Numbered from the stretch's first letter, positions 30,538 to 41,060 are shown. The stretch: 64,000 bases of DNA from Symbiodinium natans (GCA_905221605.1 CAJNDS010002205.1:400639-464638); one strand, 5' to 3'. Notes: generated by a model not told the origin, from the sequence alone. Made by a program: numbers and translations.

Positions 30538-31905
30538 GGTGAGGTCCTCCAGCGTTGCTGTAGCCCGGCTCTATGACCATCGAGCTGGCACAGCGGAGCT
30601 GATCGGCGGGGTGCAGTGGGATTTCTCACCAAAAAGCTTCTCCGAGTTTGGAACCTTCGGCGTCTTTGGCCTCGGAGAGCCGATCCACTTCAGCTGGCGA
30701 CGTGTGGTCCTGAGGTAGAGATCACCTCGACTACAGATCCGGGAGTGTGCGCCGCGACCGTCACCTTCTCTGGCTGCATTCCGAGCATCACCTACGCGTG
30801 TGCCCCCGCGTCAGGCACCAGCTTCGCAGTGGGAAGCACGGAAGTCCAATGCTCGGGCGCCGATAGCGTCGGCATGGAGAGCCAGAGCATCCTGGTGTCA
30901 GTCCAGGACGCAGAGCCGCCGGTCCTTGCTGCTTTGCCAGACATCCGGCAGTCCAGCTGTGGGGGCACCACGGCCCAAGTCAGCTTCACGGCAGAGGCCA
31001 GCGACAACTGTGTTGTTGAAGCTGTGGTGTGCAACCCAGAATCAGGATCTTGGTTCCCAGTTGGGAACACGACAGTGGAATGCTCTGCCAGAGATACATC
31101 TGGCAACATGGCCAATCAAAGCTTCAAGGTGTCCGTATTTTATGAGGAGGTCTTCACACAGCATCCAGACATCCAGATTTCCAGCACCTGTGAGGACTTT
31201 GCTCAGGTGATGTTCGAGGTCGAGACCTCGGCCAATTGTGCAGTGGTTCTCGTTTGTGAGCCGTCCTCGGGGAGCCTCTTCCCTACAGGTAGCACCGAGG
31301 TCAACTGCACGGCGACAGGCCTGACCGGTGGTACCTCAAACATGAGCTTCGACGTGAACGTGACAAGGGATTCTACTCCGCCCGTCCTCGACACTCTGCC
31401 GGACATGCGTTTCGATGCCGGCTGTGAGACCAGCGCTCAGGTCAACTTCCAAGTCGCTGCTGCGGACAACTGCGGAGCAGTGCAGCCAGTCTGTGTCCCG
31501 CCCTCCGGGTCATGGTTCCCTCTGGGCAATACCACTGTGGGCTGCACGGCGACCGATTCGGCCGGCAACTCTGCTAACAGCAGCTTTCAGCTGGAAGTGG
31601 TTGGGGGAAGCACTCCACCTAGCTTGGATGCACACCCGAAGATTGAGCCAAAGTCTCCCAACTGCCAGCCAATGCAGGTGGAGTTTGAAGTGGCAGCAAG
31701 GGGAGGCTGTGCAGCCGAAACCGAGTGCATTCCTCCATCAGGCTCACTCTTTCCACTGGGCCCAACGACAGTAAGGTGCACTGCATCAGATGCATTTGGC
31801 AATGTAGCCAACATGAGCTTCGAGGTCAACGTATGGTGTGACAAGCGCCGCCGCCGCAAGCGCAGGTATAGTGGGGCTTACTCTTACACCGCGAATTCGG
31901 CGTAA
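30538..31905 (+). CDS. HYR-repeat secreted protein, main part
   Basis: The first stretch (to about 30,715) reads SSSVAVARLYDHRAGTAEL onward; then the frame changes. From PEVEITSTTDPG the protein holds five HYR domains of about 75-80 residues to the stop at 31,903. Each has the form PSGS.FP.G.T.V.C.A.D..GN.A..SF.V.V with paired cysteines. It ends in a basic RRRRKRR segment. HYR is an immunoglobulin-like fold linked to adhesion in extracellular proteins. The change of frame near 30,690-30,716 leaves no room for an intron and fits one missing base. CCCTAAA units are absent throughout this gene. Confidence 0.8.
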
Positions 31906-32493
31906 TTAGGCCGTAATTAGGCATGCTGAACAGAAGCATGCCTGGCCTTGGACTGTGCGAAAGAAGCATCAAGCAAGAGTCCCCGCGATAAATATCTCGA
32001 GCGAGATGCGCTGCAGCGAGTCGAATTTCATACGGTTTCATGGAATTCTGCCGGGTCTGCAGGAGGATGTCTTGCGGGTGGCTATTGCAAGATGCAACAT
32101 CGCTGGGAGCTGAGCAACCGCCATGAGATGATTGGTTCAAGGAACCAGGGAAGCTTAGGGACCGGTCGATGTTTATCGGTTTCAGGGAGGCATGTGCTTG
32201 CGTAGGGGTGGTGCTGCCTGGGGCCCCGGCTTGGGCCTCCATAACGACATGAGACCATGTTCCTTTTTGTCCGGGGTGCCCAAACAAGGCGAATACGGCA
32301 ACCCCCCATGCTTGGCTAGGCTTGGGTTTAGGGCTTGAGGGGGGCCCTGGAGGGACCCTGTTTAAGGGGTAATGTAGGGGCTACTTACTTAGGTATAGGG
32401 ACTATTAAAGGTCTCATTTGGGGTTATATAGGGGTAGTACGTTGTATAGTATGTCGTGTAAAGTGTAAGGGTTCCAAAGTTGCCCAGCCTCAG
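31906..32493. other. Downstream flank of the HYR gene
   Basis: Unique DNA. A minus frame of 153 codons (31,826-32,287) overlaps the HYR end and lacks any domain, so it is probably a shadow. TTTAGGG traces appear at 32,325. Confidence 0.5.
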
Positions 32494-32655
32494 CCCTAAA
32501 CCCGAAACCCTAAACCCTAAACCTTGAAACCTAGACCCTAAGCCCTAAAACCCTAAGCCCTAAACCCTAAACCCTAAACCCTAAACCCTAAACCCTAAAC
32601 CCTAAACCCTAAACCCTAAACCCTAAACCCTAAACCCTAAACCCTAAACCCTAAA
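32494..32655 (-). repeat. CCCTAAA array
   Basis: About 20 units, the last 13 nearly perfect, followed by a G homopolymer at 32,679-32,694. Confidence 0.95.
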
Positions 32656-32705
32656 TCTAAAGTAGGCTCCCAAATTAGGGGGGGGGGGGGGGGCTTTGGA
32701 GATCT

Positions 32706-32765
32706 GAGGCCATGGCCGCACTGAGCGCCAGGATCCAGGCCGCTCAACATGAACGTTGGGGGCGG
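32706..32765 (+). CDS. Candidate PPR-like exon
   Basis: After GATCTGAG the frame reads AMAALSARIQAAQHERWGRR, similar to A.SA...A..RWG.A of PPR units. CCCTAAA left, TTTAGGG right (32,818-32,896). Confidence 0.35.
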
Positions 32766-33214
32766 AGGGGGGGGGGGGTGGGGGGGTGGGGTTATTTTGT
32801 GGTATCTCAACAACATAGGGTTTAGGGTTTAGGGCTTAGGGTTTAGGGTTTAGGGGTTAGGGCTCAGGGTTTAGGGTTTAGGGTTTAGGGTTTAGAGCCA
32901 TTTCCCAGCAAAGGGGGTTCCCCTGAGACGGGGGGGTGGTTTCGATATAGGGTTGAGGGTTTAAACCCCAGTTTACCCCCCAAGAAAAGAAATATAGATA
33001 CAAACAGAGTCCTCTAATGTAAGTTCTGTTTATAGTCCTTTTCCGTTTTATGGGGCCGGCTCACGGCTCGCTCTGACCTACGCCGTGATGACAGGAGAGG
33101 GGAGGAGGGATCCTCTTTCTGAAATCCATGTCTTCCTTTTTCAAAGCCTTAGCACTCCCTACACATGTCAGGCATAAGATGCTAGGAGGGGAAAAAAAAG
33201 GCTTCCTGACTAAA

Positions 33215-33306
33215 AGCGTGGTCAAGCGGGTTCGAGAGCCCTTGCTGGCACAGGTGTGGCTGGGAAGCAGCAGCGAGGTGATTCCCAGGCAAGTGTTGAG
33301 GGTTTA
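33215..33306 (+). CDS. Candidate exon island
   Basis: The frame contains SVVKRVREPLLAQVWLGSSS and reads EVIPRQVLR into TTTAGGG. Upstream is unique DNA (32,950-33,190) rather than an array. Confidence 0.3.
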
Positions 33307-33939
33307 GGGTTTAGGGTTTTCAGTGGTTCAAGCTGTGCAGCGGCCCTTTCCAGGTCCCCCCCAGCTGTCGTTGTGGGTTCCCTGAGGGTTTAGGGTTTAG
33401 GGTTTAGGGTGGGGGGTTATTGGAGTATCAGTATAGCTAAAAAGGGACCATTAAGGGAATACCATTAGCAATTGTTACGGCCCCCTACGCTGTATCATGT
33501 CAAGCTATGTTGGGCTTTTTCCCCCAAAAAACTGGGGGGGGGGGGGTTACCATCCTGGCAACTTGGGCTTAGGGTTTCGGGTTTAGGGTTTAGGGTTTAG
33601 GCTTTAGGGTTGTGTGGCGTGGTTCTAGAGGTGTTTACCACCTCTTGCGCCGCAAAGGGCCGTTTTCACCGCCATGACTGCGCTCAGCCCTTTTCTGTCA
33701 AAGGCTAGGAATGGCAGGCGTCGCTAACACCACTGACCGAAACATGATTGCAGAACAAACCCTAAACACTAAACCCTGAACCCTAAAACCCCTAAACTTG
33801 GCCCTAAAACCAAACCCTAAGTGCCAGCACGAACATGCAAACGGGGGGCGCCACGCAACAGCTGTTTTACCAGCAGGGGTCTCTTGGGGCCACCAGCCCT
33901 GGGGGTTTAGGGTTTAGGGTTTGGGGCTACTAGGACCCC

Positions 33940-34050
33940 AGAGTAGGCCCCTTATTCCCTTTTTGTTAGGGTTTAGGTTCCCTTAGAACCCCCTTTAAAC
34001 CAAGAAGGGCACCCGTTTTATTCCTAGGTTACTCCTGGGTCGTAGGAGCC
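33940..34050 (+). mobile_element. Dispersed element, family C
   Basis: Best-preserved copy: CCAGAGTAGGCCCCTTATTCC, GTTTAGGTTCCCTTAGAACC, ACCAAGAAGGGCACCCG, TTCCTAGGTTACTCCTGGG. A family E trace follows at 34,090-34,165. Confidence 0.6.
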
Positions 34051-34159
34051 TTAGTAACTAGAATGTAGGAGCCTTAATGACTAGGAAGGCCCTTATATAA
34101 ATTTTCCCTCATTGGGTTTAAGAGGATCATACTTTTCAGAGGGTGTCTAGGGCCATCCT

Positions 34160-34425
34160 AGATAGTTAGACTAGGGTTTCGGGGGTCTGCGGACCGAAGT
34201 CTGCGCAATGAAGGTGAAGCAGGGTGTTCTGTACACCCACGAGAATATCATTCAGGAATCATACTTTAGAGGATGTTTGGAATGTGTTGTAGAATAGCGT
34301 TTTGGCGGGTTAGTATAGTATAATGATAAAGGGGCCACAAGCAAGGGAGTATTATTTGTCATTATTCGACCCCCCCCCCCCCCCCCCCCCCCCCTATATT
34401 GGATACCTTATGCAATCCCTCAATG
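34160..34425. other. Unique DNA with a family D-like trace
   Basis: Bases 34,310-34,370 resemble the reverse of a family D element and end in a C homopolymer (34,371-34,394). No gene seen. Confidence 0.5.
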
Positions 34426-34675
34426 AACCCTAAAGCCCTAAAACCCTAAAACCCTAAAACCCCAAAACCCTAAAACCCTAAAACCCTAAACCCTCCGAAC
34501 TCCTCCCCTCCCCTCCTCCCGAAGTTTTGTTGAAGCCCCCTAAACCCTAAACCCTAAACCCTAAACCCGAAACCCTAAAACCCTAAAACCCCAAACCCTA
34601 AACCCTAAACCCTAAACCCTAAAACCCTAAACCCTAAACCCTAAACCCTAAACCCTAAACCCTAAACCCTAAACC
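34425..34675 (-). repeat. CCCTAAAA octamer and CCCTAAA arrays
   Basis: CCCTAAAA octamers at 34,434-34,490 and heptamers at 34,542-34,675, followed by a GC-rich island (34,676-34,770) and TTTAGGG (34,770-34,880). Confidence 0.9.
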
Positions 34676-34880
34676 CCCGTCTCGCGGCTTTGGGAGGCTT
34701 CCCGGGCGCTTCGGGGCTGTCCTCTTGGATTCAGACGGCCCGTTGAGCTGAGGTTAGAGGGGAGGGCTGAGGGGTTTAGGGTTTTCGGGGTTTAGGGTTT
34801 AGGGTTTGGGGTTTAGGGTTTAGGGTTTAGGGTTTAGGGTTTAGGGTTTAGGTGTTTAGGGTTCAGGGTTTAGGGTTTAG

Positions 34881-35645
34881 AGAGCCCTAAGCCCAAGACC
34901 AAGAACCGGGGAGGAGGAGACTGATGAACTACTGGGTTCAGGGTCTAGGGCTCAGGGCTTCGGATTTTAGGGTTTAGGCTTCAGGGTTTAGGGCTTCGGG
35001 TTTAGGGTTTAGGGTTTAGGGTTTAGGGCTAGGGTTTAGGGCGGGAATAACGATATTACATTGATAAAGCAAGAGTTGTTATACACGGAAGTTGGTCATA
35101 GGAAGAGTTGTTGTTACAGGAAGATGTCTACGGTAACACAAAAAGAGCTGCTCGGGGGATCCTAACATTGCTACACCGGGGGGGAGGGGTTACAGATGGT
35201 GTAAGAGTGTAGGAGGGTTTGAAGGGTTTAGGGTTTTTACAGGGCTTGAGGGGTTTAAAGGTTGATGGGTTGAATTTTGGACTTCTTAACCAGTGCTGCT
35301 ACGTGCCCCCTCACCTGTCTAAACTCAAATCTTTACATGGGTGTACGAAAAATTGGGGGACCCCCAAGATAGATCCCCAAGTCGTAGGATTCCCTTTATA
35401 GTAAGGGCCCCAATAAGGTACCCCAACTCTGAATATCAGGTTGAAGAGGATGATATTTTGGGTTTAGGGTTTAGGGTTTAGGGTTAGGACTATTTTTCAG
35501 AAGCTTTAAGGGCCATCCTAGTTGTCGAAGGTCCCAGTTGAAAGCAACCCTAAACCCTAAACCCAAAACCCTAAACCCTAAACCCTCAACCCTCAACCCT
35601 CAACCCTAAACCCTAAACCCTAAACCCTAAACCCTAAACCCTAAG
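34881..35645. other. Unique DNA and arrays
   Basis: TTTAGGG at 34,970-35,040 and 35,459-35,486. Unique DNA at 35,050-35,450 has no convincing frame; a family E-like trace (TTTTCAGAAGCTTTAAGGGCC) is at about 35,492. CCCTAAA is at 35,549-35,645. Confidence 0.6.
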
Positions 35646-35650
35646 CCCTG

Positions 35651-35755
35651 CTGGCACACCGAGGCTCACGCTACCTGCAGGACTTGGGGCTCCTGGCGGA
35701 GCAGGGCCTGCTCGCCACCAGGCGCACTTGGCGCGTTTGGGGAGGGGGGGCGGGG
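35651..35755 (+). CDS. Candidate exon island
   Basis: The frame contains LAHRGSRYLQDLGLLAEQGL and then LATRRTWRVW before a G-rich edge and TTTAGGG at 35,760. An acceptor-like CACCGAG lies at 35,663. CCCTAAA lies directly left. One of the most protein-like islands; helical repeat likely. Confidence 0.4.
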
Positions 35756-36033
35756 GGTTTTTAGGGTTTAGGGTTTAGGGTTGGGGTTTGGGGTTTGGGG
35801 TTTCGTGGAGGTGAGGGGCCTTGAGGGTGTAGGGTTGAGGGTTTGAGGGGTGTGGGCTTGGGGCTTACCACAGCTCTTGGCGCTGAGACAACCAAAGCAC
35901 CCATGAGCCCAACAGTCCCCATGCCCAACGACCATCCAACAACCTCTTTAGGGTTTAGGGTTTAGGGTTTAGGGTTTAGGGTTTAGGGTTTAAGGGGTTA
36001 GGGTTTTGGGTTGAGGGTCTAGGATTTAAACCC

Positions 36034-36152
36034 TCATGTTGGGATGTTCCCCCTAAAACTGGCAGTCCTTAATAGGGATCGTAGTACCCCCCCCCCAATT
36101 ACAATCCCTATTCAGGATTGTTAGTATAAGGGACAACATCCCAACCTTCATG
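36034..36152 (+). mobile_element. Inverted-repeat element, family B
   Basis: Best copy of the family. TCATGTTGGGATGTTCCCCC at the left pairs with AGGGACAACATCCCAACC at the right. Inner arms AGTCCTTAATAGGGAT and ATCCCTATTCAGGATT also pair around a C homopolymer, so the element is nearly a full palindrome. Confidence 0.75.
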
Positions 36153-36485
36153 CTCTACCACCGCAAATGGGGCTTGGGTATTTTGCTTGGAGATTCATGG
36201 GCATAACCCCAATCATGAGTCGACTTTTAACCCAACTTGAAGCTACTTGGAGGACGTAGGGGCCTTTTAAGTACGAATACAATTGGGGTTCTAAGGGGGT
36301 TTCTGTAGACCCCACAATAGCAGGATTCCCTTATAAGAATGGATCCCAAATAAGGTACCCGCTAGTGTCGGAGACCCCCATAAGTAACCTGAACCTGCAA
36401 GTCGTGTCGCATTGTTTAGGGTATTGGGGTTCAGGGTTTAGGGTTTAGGGTTCAGGGTTCAGGGTTTAGGGTTTAGGGTTTAGCT

Positions 36486-36581
36486 GGAAGGCCCGTGGTG
36501 GTCGCCAACCACGTTTTGAAGCCTGGCGCGCCCGAGCTGCTTTCGCAGGCCGGAATGGGAGACGAAAGGGGGCTTCAATGA
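36486..36581 (+). CDS. Candidate exon island with stop
   Basis: From the edge of the TTTAGGG array (36,420-36,484) the frame contains GRPVVVANHVLKPGAPELLS and QAGMGDERGLQ, ending in TGA at 36,579. Strongly protein-like. Unusually TTTAGGG, not CCCTAAA, is on its left. Confidence 0.35.
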   Translation, partial: GRPVVVANHVLKPGAPELLSQAGMGDERGLQ

Positions 36582-37122
36582 GTGCTTTTAGGTTTTAGGG
36601 CGTTGGGTTGGGGCTTTAGGGTCTCTTGCAGGGTTGAGAGGTTTTTTTTTGGGGGGGTTTGGGCTGTGTTGAGGTTTGGACTCAGGAGCATCGGGCTTCG
36701 GGTGTGTGGTGGGGAGAGAGTGTCTGCGGCCCCCCCCCCCCCCCCCGGTTTAGGGTTTAGGGATTAGGGAACCTGCCCCAGAATGACCCAAATTGGGGAG
36801 GGCTTTGGGATTCTTTTGCCTTCAATCCCCACCGTCATTTGTAAGGCCAAGAGTTTGAGACCTTGAGGCTTATCAGACCCTGCACCCCAGATTGTCAACC
36901 CCTAAACCCCAAACCCCAAACCCTAAACCCTAAACCCCAAACCCCAAACCCTAAACCCTAAACCCCCCCCCCCCCCCCAACAAAAAGCAAAAGACCAAAA
37001 ATGCGCCGTAGGACAAGCCATCTTGTCTCCTCCTGGGGCCCCATTCCCAACTCCCACGGCTTCTCAGCTCCGCCACTTCGCGGCGACGCAAGCTGCGGCC
37101 TTGGGGGGTGGGGGGGGGTTGG

Positions 37123-37247
37123 TTTAGGGTTTAGGGTTTAGGGTTTAGGGTTTAGGGTTTAGGGTTTAGGGTTTAGGGTTTAGGGTTTAGGGTTTAGGGT
37201 TTAGGGTTTAGGGTTTGGGGTTTAGGGTTTAGGGTCTAGGGTTTAGG
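37123..37247 (+). repeat. TTTAGGG array
   Basis: About 17 units, nearly perfect to 37,205. CCCTAAA (36,900-36,965) and a unique GC-rich island (36,990-37,110) lie left, repeating the island pattern. Confidence 0.95.
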
Positions 37248-37520
37248 GGGCCTTGGGCGTGGGACAGAGGGGCGCTGATGGTCGGTCTGGGCCTCGCTAG
37301 GTCTTCTAAGCTGTGCTAAAACCCGATAAACCCCTCCAAAAGCCCCCATACACCCTGAAATCAACCCTGAAATCAGCCAGCCCTCTTACCCCCAAACCCC
37401 CAAAACTATCCTCTTCCGACAGCTGTGCACAGCTGCCCACGGAGAGGCCCCTGGTGGAAACCCCTGGGAGCCTTGCCCGAAGTGACCCGAGCGCGACCCA
37501 AGCGTCCCAAGTCACCATAG

Positions 37521-37605
37521 AGCTCGGAATAATGACGAATAGTATTCCCTTAGGGTCCCTTTCTGAATAGATAGTAACCCCCCAAAAACCCCTCTTCTAA
37601 CAGCC
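37521..37605 (+). mobile_element. Dispersed element, family D
   Basis: CTCGGAATAAT, AATAGTATTCCCTTAGGGTCCC, AGTAACCCCCCAAAAACCC and CTTCTAAC match the 18,771 and 41,226 copies. Confidence 0.6.
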
Positions 37606-37974
37606 TGTCATTCAGCTCATCGGACCGATGTGACGCTTTGAAGCCCCAGCCTCGAAGCTTTGCGGACGCAAGTGCACCGCTTTGACGTCCGGCCAAGCCC
37701 ACCCCAGGGCCCCAGGACCCCAGGGCCGTGTTGTGCGCAAAGGAATCAGATGTGAGAATATGTGAGATGCAAGTCGAGATTTCAGAACGCGAGCGTTTGA
37801 TTCCATGCCTGCAGAGACGAAAGGCGTGCGTTTGCCATGTCCTTATGTGCAAGTCACTGCACCATGTTGTCGCGGCCATGCGTGAAAGCAGCAGTGTCTC
37901 CGCGAGATTTTTCTTGGCTCCAGAACGAGGCCCCTCAATCCTTCAGCCTTCGGGAACCTTCAGAACGAGGACCG

Positions 37975-38832
37975 ATGGCGTGTTCTTCGGCCACGCGTTT
38001 TTGGCTTCTCCTGGCCATGACCTGCAGCGCATACGGTGCCGGTACCTCTTGCTCCCAGAACAGCGAGTGTGAGGAGTCTGGTGACTTAGTGGGCTGGCTG
38101 CAGTGGGGTGGCATGCCGACTCCCCCCCCGCCGAAACGTGATGACGGCACGGGGGAGTGTGGCAACGATGATGTGGCCTGTGAAGCCAAGAAGCTTGGTT
38201 GTTACTTGTGGGACAAGTTCCAGCGTGACTGGGTGGGGCACCCCTTGGACAAGAATGATGGTATTGACTACGTTCTCGACGATGACGACGACGACGATGA
38301 TGATGACGACGACGATGACGGTGACGAACTGTCAAAGCTGTTCTTTCAGACATCATACAGGTTTAAGGCGATATGCCAGGGACATGACACGCAGTCGATC
38401 GAGAAGTATTTCCCGAAGGAGGAAGCCTCCAAAGCGTCCTTGATGCAGGCCAGGAAGAGCATCCTCAAAGGCGAGACCTCGAAGCATTGCCCAGACGCAC
38501 ACGAGTGCACCATCGACGTCCAGAAGCACCTCAGTGAGAACCCGGCCGCAGAGTTTGCCATGTCAGCGACCCAAAACGCGGCCAGCATGGCCATCGATAC
38601 CGTCAAGAGTATTGCGGAAGAAACGGGGCTCATTGCCATGAAAGGTGCCCTTGCTTTCAGCTTCATTGGCGGCTTAGTCGGCGAATTTTTCCCAAGCCCT
38701 GGCGGCCTCCCAGAAAACCCTTGCTCACATTCTGGTGGCGATGATTGGAGCAAGTGCGTCTGGGAGCAAATCAAGCCCTTTGTGGAGAAGTTCGTCGCTA
38801 TGCTCTTCTTGAAGACCAGTTTCTATTTCTAG
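37975..38832 (+). CDS. Secreted aspartate-tract protein, first exon
   Basis: I chose the ATG at 37,975 over the in-frame one at 37,837 because it starts a typical signal peptide (MACSSATRFWLLLAMTCSAYG). The mature part has paired cysteines, a proline stretch, then an Asp tract of 14 residues in mixed GAT/GAC codons (so not recent slippage). Then come a Lys/Glu-rich region and a hydrophobic helix (GALAFSFIGGLVGEFF). The exon must end before the TAG at 38,830. No family is recognised. Calcium or mineral binding by the acidic tract is inference only. It continues in exons to about 40,994. Confidence 0.7.
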   Translation: MACSSATRFWLLLAMTCSAYGAGTSCSQNSECEESGDLVGWLQWGGMPTPPPPKRDDGTGECGNDDVACEAKKLGCYLWDKFQRDWVGHPLDKNDGIDYVLDDDDDDDDDDDDDDGDELSKLFFQTSYRFKAICQGHDTQSIEKYFPKEEASKASLMQARKSILKGETSKHCPDAHECTIDVQKHLSENPAAEFAMSATQNAASMAIDTVKSIAEETGLIAMKGALAFSFIGGLVGEFFPSPGGLPENPCSHSGGDDWSKCVWEQIKPFVEKFVAMLFLKTSFYF

Positions 38833-38842
38833 TATGTAGTGA

Positions 38843-39225
38843 AGGAAGGAACAGAAGGTTCTTGCGAATTCGGACCTCCAGAACAGCCAGTTGCAGGTCA
38901 AACAAGAGTTGGACAAGAAGTTCGAGGAGGTCTGGGATGCATACTTGAACGGCTACAAGTTGGCCTTGTGGCAGCTGAACAACACCGCCTACCAGGACTC
39001 CAAGCATTTCGACAACGGGACCATCGAGCACATGCCGGACCATGTCAGAGACGCGATGTACCACGACCTATCCATTGTCGAGAAGAGAATGCTCATGGAT
39101 GCGCCCTTCTTCCTTGTGCGTGAGGCCGAGTCGACGGAAGCCAGCTATTTGTCCCAGTTCGCCGGCTTGCACATCAGCGTGATGAGCAACCTCCTGGGGT
39201 ACAATGCCACCCGCACTCGAGGCCG
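38843..39225 (+). CDS. Secreted aspartate-tract protein, second exon
   Basis: Open in a new frame from 38,843; coding-like from about 38,860 (NSDLQNSQLQVKQELDKKFE), then WDAYLNGYKLALWQLNN and so on to about 39,200. Potential N-glycosylation sites (NNT, NGT, NAT) fit an extracellular protein. The intron before it would be under about 70 bases. The 3' boundary is uncertain; after about 39,225 the translation turns to low-complexity Arg/Pro. Confidence 0.6.
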
Positions 39226-39354
39226 GGGTCGAGTCGGCAGTGGAGCCTGTACATCTTATAGAGCCCTGCACCCACGAAGGCGTCACACACCCAAGCCACC
39301 ACCTCCGCCCCCCAAAAGCCCTTCAATCCTTATGAGGAGAGAGAGCCCTAGGCA

Positions 39355-39804
39355 ACCCCAAACCCTAAACCCTAGACCCTAAACCCTAAACCCTAAACCC
39401 AATCCCTGAACCCTGAACCCTGAACCCTAAACCCTAAACCCTAAACCCTAAACCCTAAACCCAAATTTAGGCTCTAAGCCTCATCTCCGAATCCTGAAGG
39501 TCCCATTCAGTCCCCAATGTGACCCGAAAGCCTAACACCTTGAAGTCGGCCCCCCCTCCCTAAACCCTAAACCCTGGACCCTAAACCCGAAACCCTAAAC
39601 CCTAAACCCCAAACCCTGAACCCCAAACCCCAAACCCTAAACCTATTGAGGCCACAAGTCCAGCTTCGGCAAACTGGCGAACTGCTATGCCCTACGCGTC
39701 TACGAACGAGCAACGGAGCAACTGAAGAGTCGGCTTGCGGCCTTGAAGCTTAGGGGTACTTGGAATTTTTTTTTGTGGGGGGGGGGGGGGGGGGGGAGGG
39801 GGGG

Positions 39805-39844
<40 letters not shown>

Positions 39845-39884
39845 GGGGGGGGGAGGGGGTGGGGGGGGGGGGGGGGTGGGGGGG
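39355..39884. repeat. CCCTAAA arrays and long G tract inside an intron
   Basis: CCCTAAA/CCCTGAA units at 39,357-39,465 and 39,558-39,645, then a G tract of about 100 bases at 39,777-39,884 with few A or T interruptions. They lie between two exons of the aspartate-tract gene. Confidence 0.85.
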
Positions 39885-39980
39885 TACGTTAATTCCTAAG
39901 AAGCTTAGGGATACTTGGAAATATGTTTTTTCCAATTTTTGGGGCTAGAGTTATATTTTTTGCTAGGGTTCCAAGTGCAG

Positions 39981-40526
39981 CAAAGGAAGAAAGACGAGGA
40001 AGGTCCCAAGAAGAAGACCTATTGGCCCAGTGGAGAAAATCATGAGGAGTCGTACTTGTACATGAAGGCAAAGTACAAGGACACTTGGCAAGACGAATGC
40101 AAGTGGAAGACCGGGTTCGAACAAGAGATGGATGATTATGTACCGCGGTACAGCGACAAAGAGGAGGGGCTTGATCAAATGTCGGAATTCGTTTTGTTTC
40201 TTTCTCTCCGTTTCTCTGGAAAGCTTAGGGGATTGTTTTGTTCATGTTCTGAAGCAAGCCAGCAGGTCAAGAAATTGGGGAAAGCGGCCAAGAAGTGTAA
40301 CAAGAAGCACGTCCGAGAGGTCAAGAAGCAAACGGGAAAGTTTTGGATGCAATGGCTCCGTCCAATTCCGTACTGGTTGTTCAATGTCATGAAGATGCAG
40401 CAGGTCGCCGTAAGCAACGATTCGATGATGACACTCGCTCGGAGTTTGAGAAGTTTTCTCTGTTTCGAAGAAGCCCCCATTAAGCTAGAGTCCCAGACAA
40501 CGCCCGAAAGCGCAAAGCGTAATTAA
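39981..40526 (+). CDS. Secreted aspartate-tract protein, third exon(s)
   Basis: After CCAAGTGCAG the frame reads QRKKDEEGPKKKTYWPSG and YKDTWQDECKWKTGFEQEMD to about 40,190. A pyrimidine-rich stretch (40,190-40,268) that translates to FLSLRFSGKLRGLF is probably a small intron ending GCCAGCAG. Coding content resumes (VKKLGKAAKKCNKKHVREVK, then FWMQWLRPIPYWLFN). A good donor, GCC|GTAAGC, lies at 40,411. If it is not used, the frame ends at 40,524. Confidence 0.55.
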   Translation, partial: QRKKDEEGPKKKTYWPSGENHEESYLYMKAKYKDTWQDECKWKTGFEQEMDDYVPRYSDKEEGLDQMSEFVLFLSLRFSGKLRGLFCSCSEASQQVKKLGKAAKKCNKKHVREVKKQTGKFWMQWLRPIPYWLFNVMKMQQVAVSNDSMMTLARSLRSFLCFEEAPIKLESQTTPESAKRN

Positions 40527-40533
40527 ACCAATA

Positions 40534-40630
40534 TAGGGGTCGGAAGAGTATTTCCCTATGGTCCCCTTATATGTATACTATAAATAATGCCCCAAAACCC
40601 TATTCCATTTTCTGAGGCCCCTATAATAAC
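40534..40630 (+). mobile_element. Dispersed element, family D
   Basis: ATAGGGGTCGGAAGAGTATTTCCC, TATACTATAAATAATGCCCC and CCTATTCCATTTTCTGAGGCCCC match the family. It would lie in the last intron of the aspartate-tract gene. Confidence 0.6.
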
Positions 40631-40894
40631 CCGCGTCTCGCGCTGGAACAGCCGAGGACGAAGGCCCCACCAGTGGATTGCTCTTATTTGGGATGATTTT
40701 CACACTGAATTCGCGGATCGTGTCCCGAGCCGAAAACAGGTCTGAAGGGACGATGCAAGATCGAACTCGGTCAAGCCAATGTGCAAGATCGGTTGAAGGT
40801 TCTGTTCTTCTGTTTTCTTTTGAACCCAGATATTCTCTCCAGAGATCTTGCCTGGAGGCGCCATGGCATGTGATTTTCTGCTTATTGCTTGCAG

Positions 40895-40994
40895 CGCAGG
40901 ACCGGAGTTCGCAGATATGATGAGGTGCCTCCACGACAGCCAGAGGGGATTCTATGAGAAGGCGATGCGCAGCAGCGGCAGCTTGCAAAAGTGA
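40895..40994 (+). CDS. Candidate last exon of the aspartate-tract gene
   Basis: After TATTGCTTGCAG the frame reads EFADMMRCLHDSQRGFYEKA and MRSSGSLQK, ending in TGA at 40,992. Strand, content and acceptor fit a terminal exon. The phase match to the GTAAGC donor at 40,411 is not exact, so another donor may be used. Confidence 0.45.
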
Positions 40995-41060
40995 TTGTAG
41001 ACCCGCGCTGCACACGACCAGGTACGCCACCTGTGCGAATTCCATCTCTCCAGAATCTGC

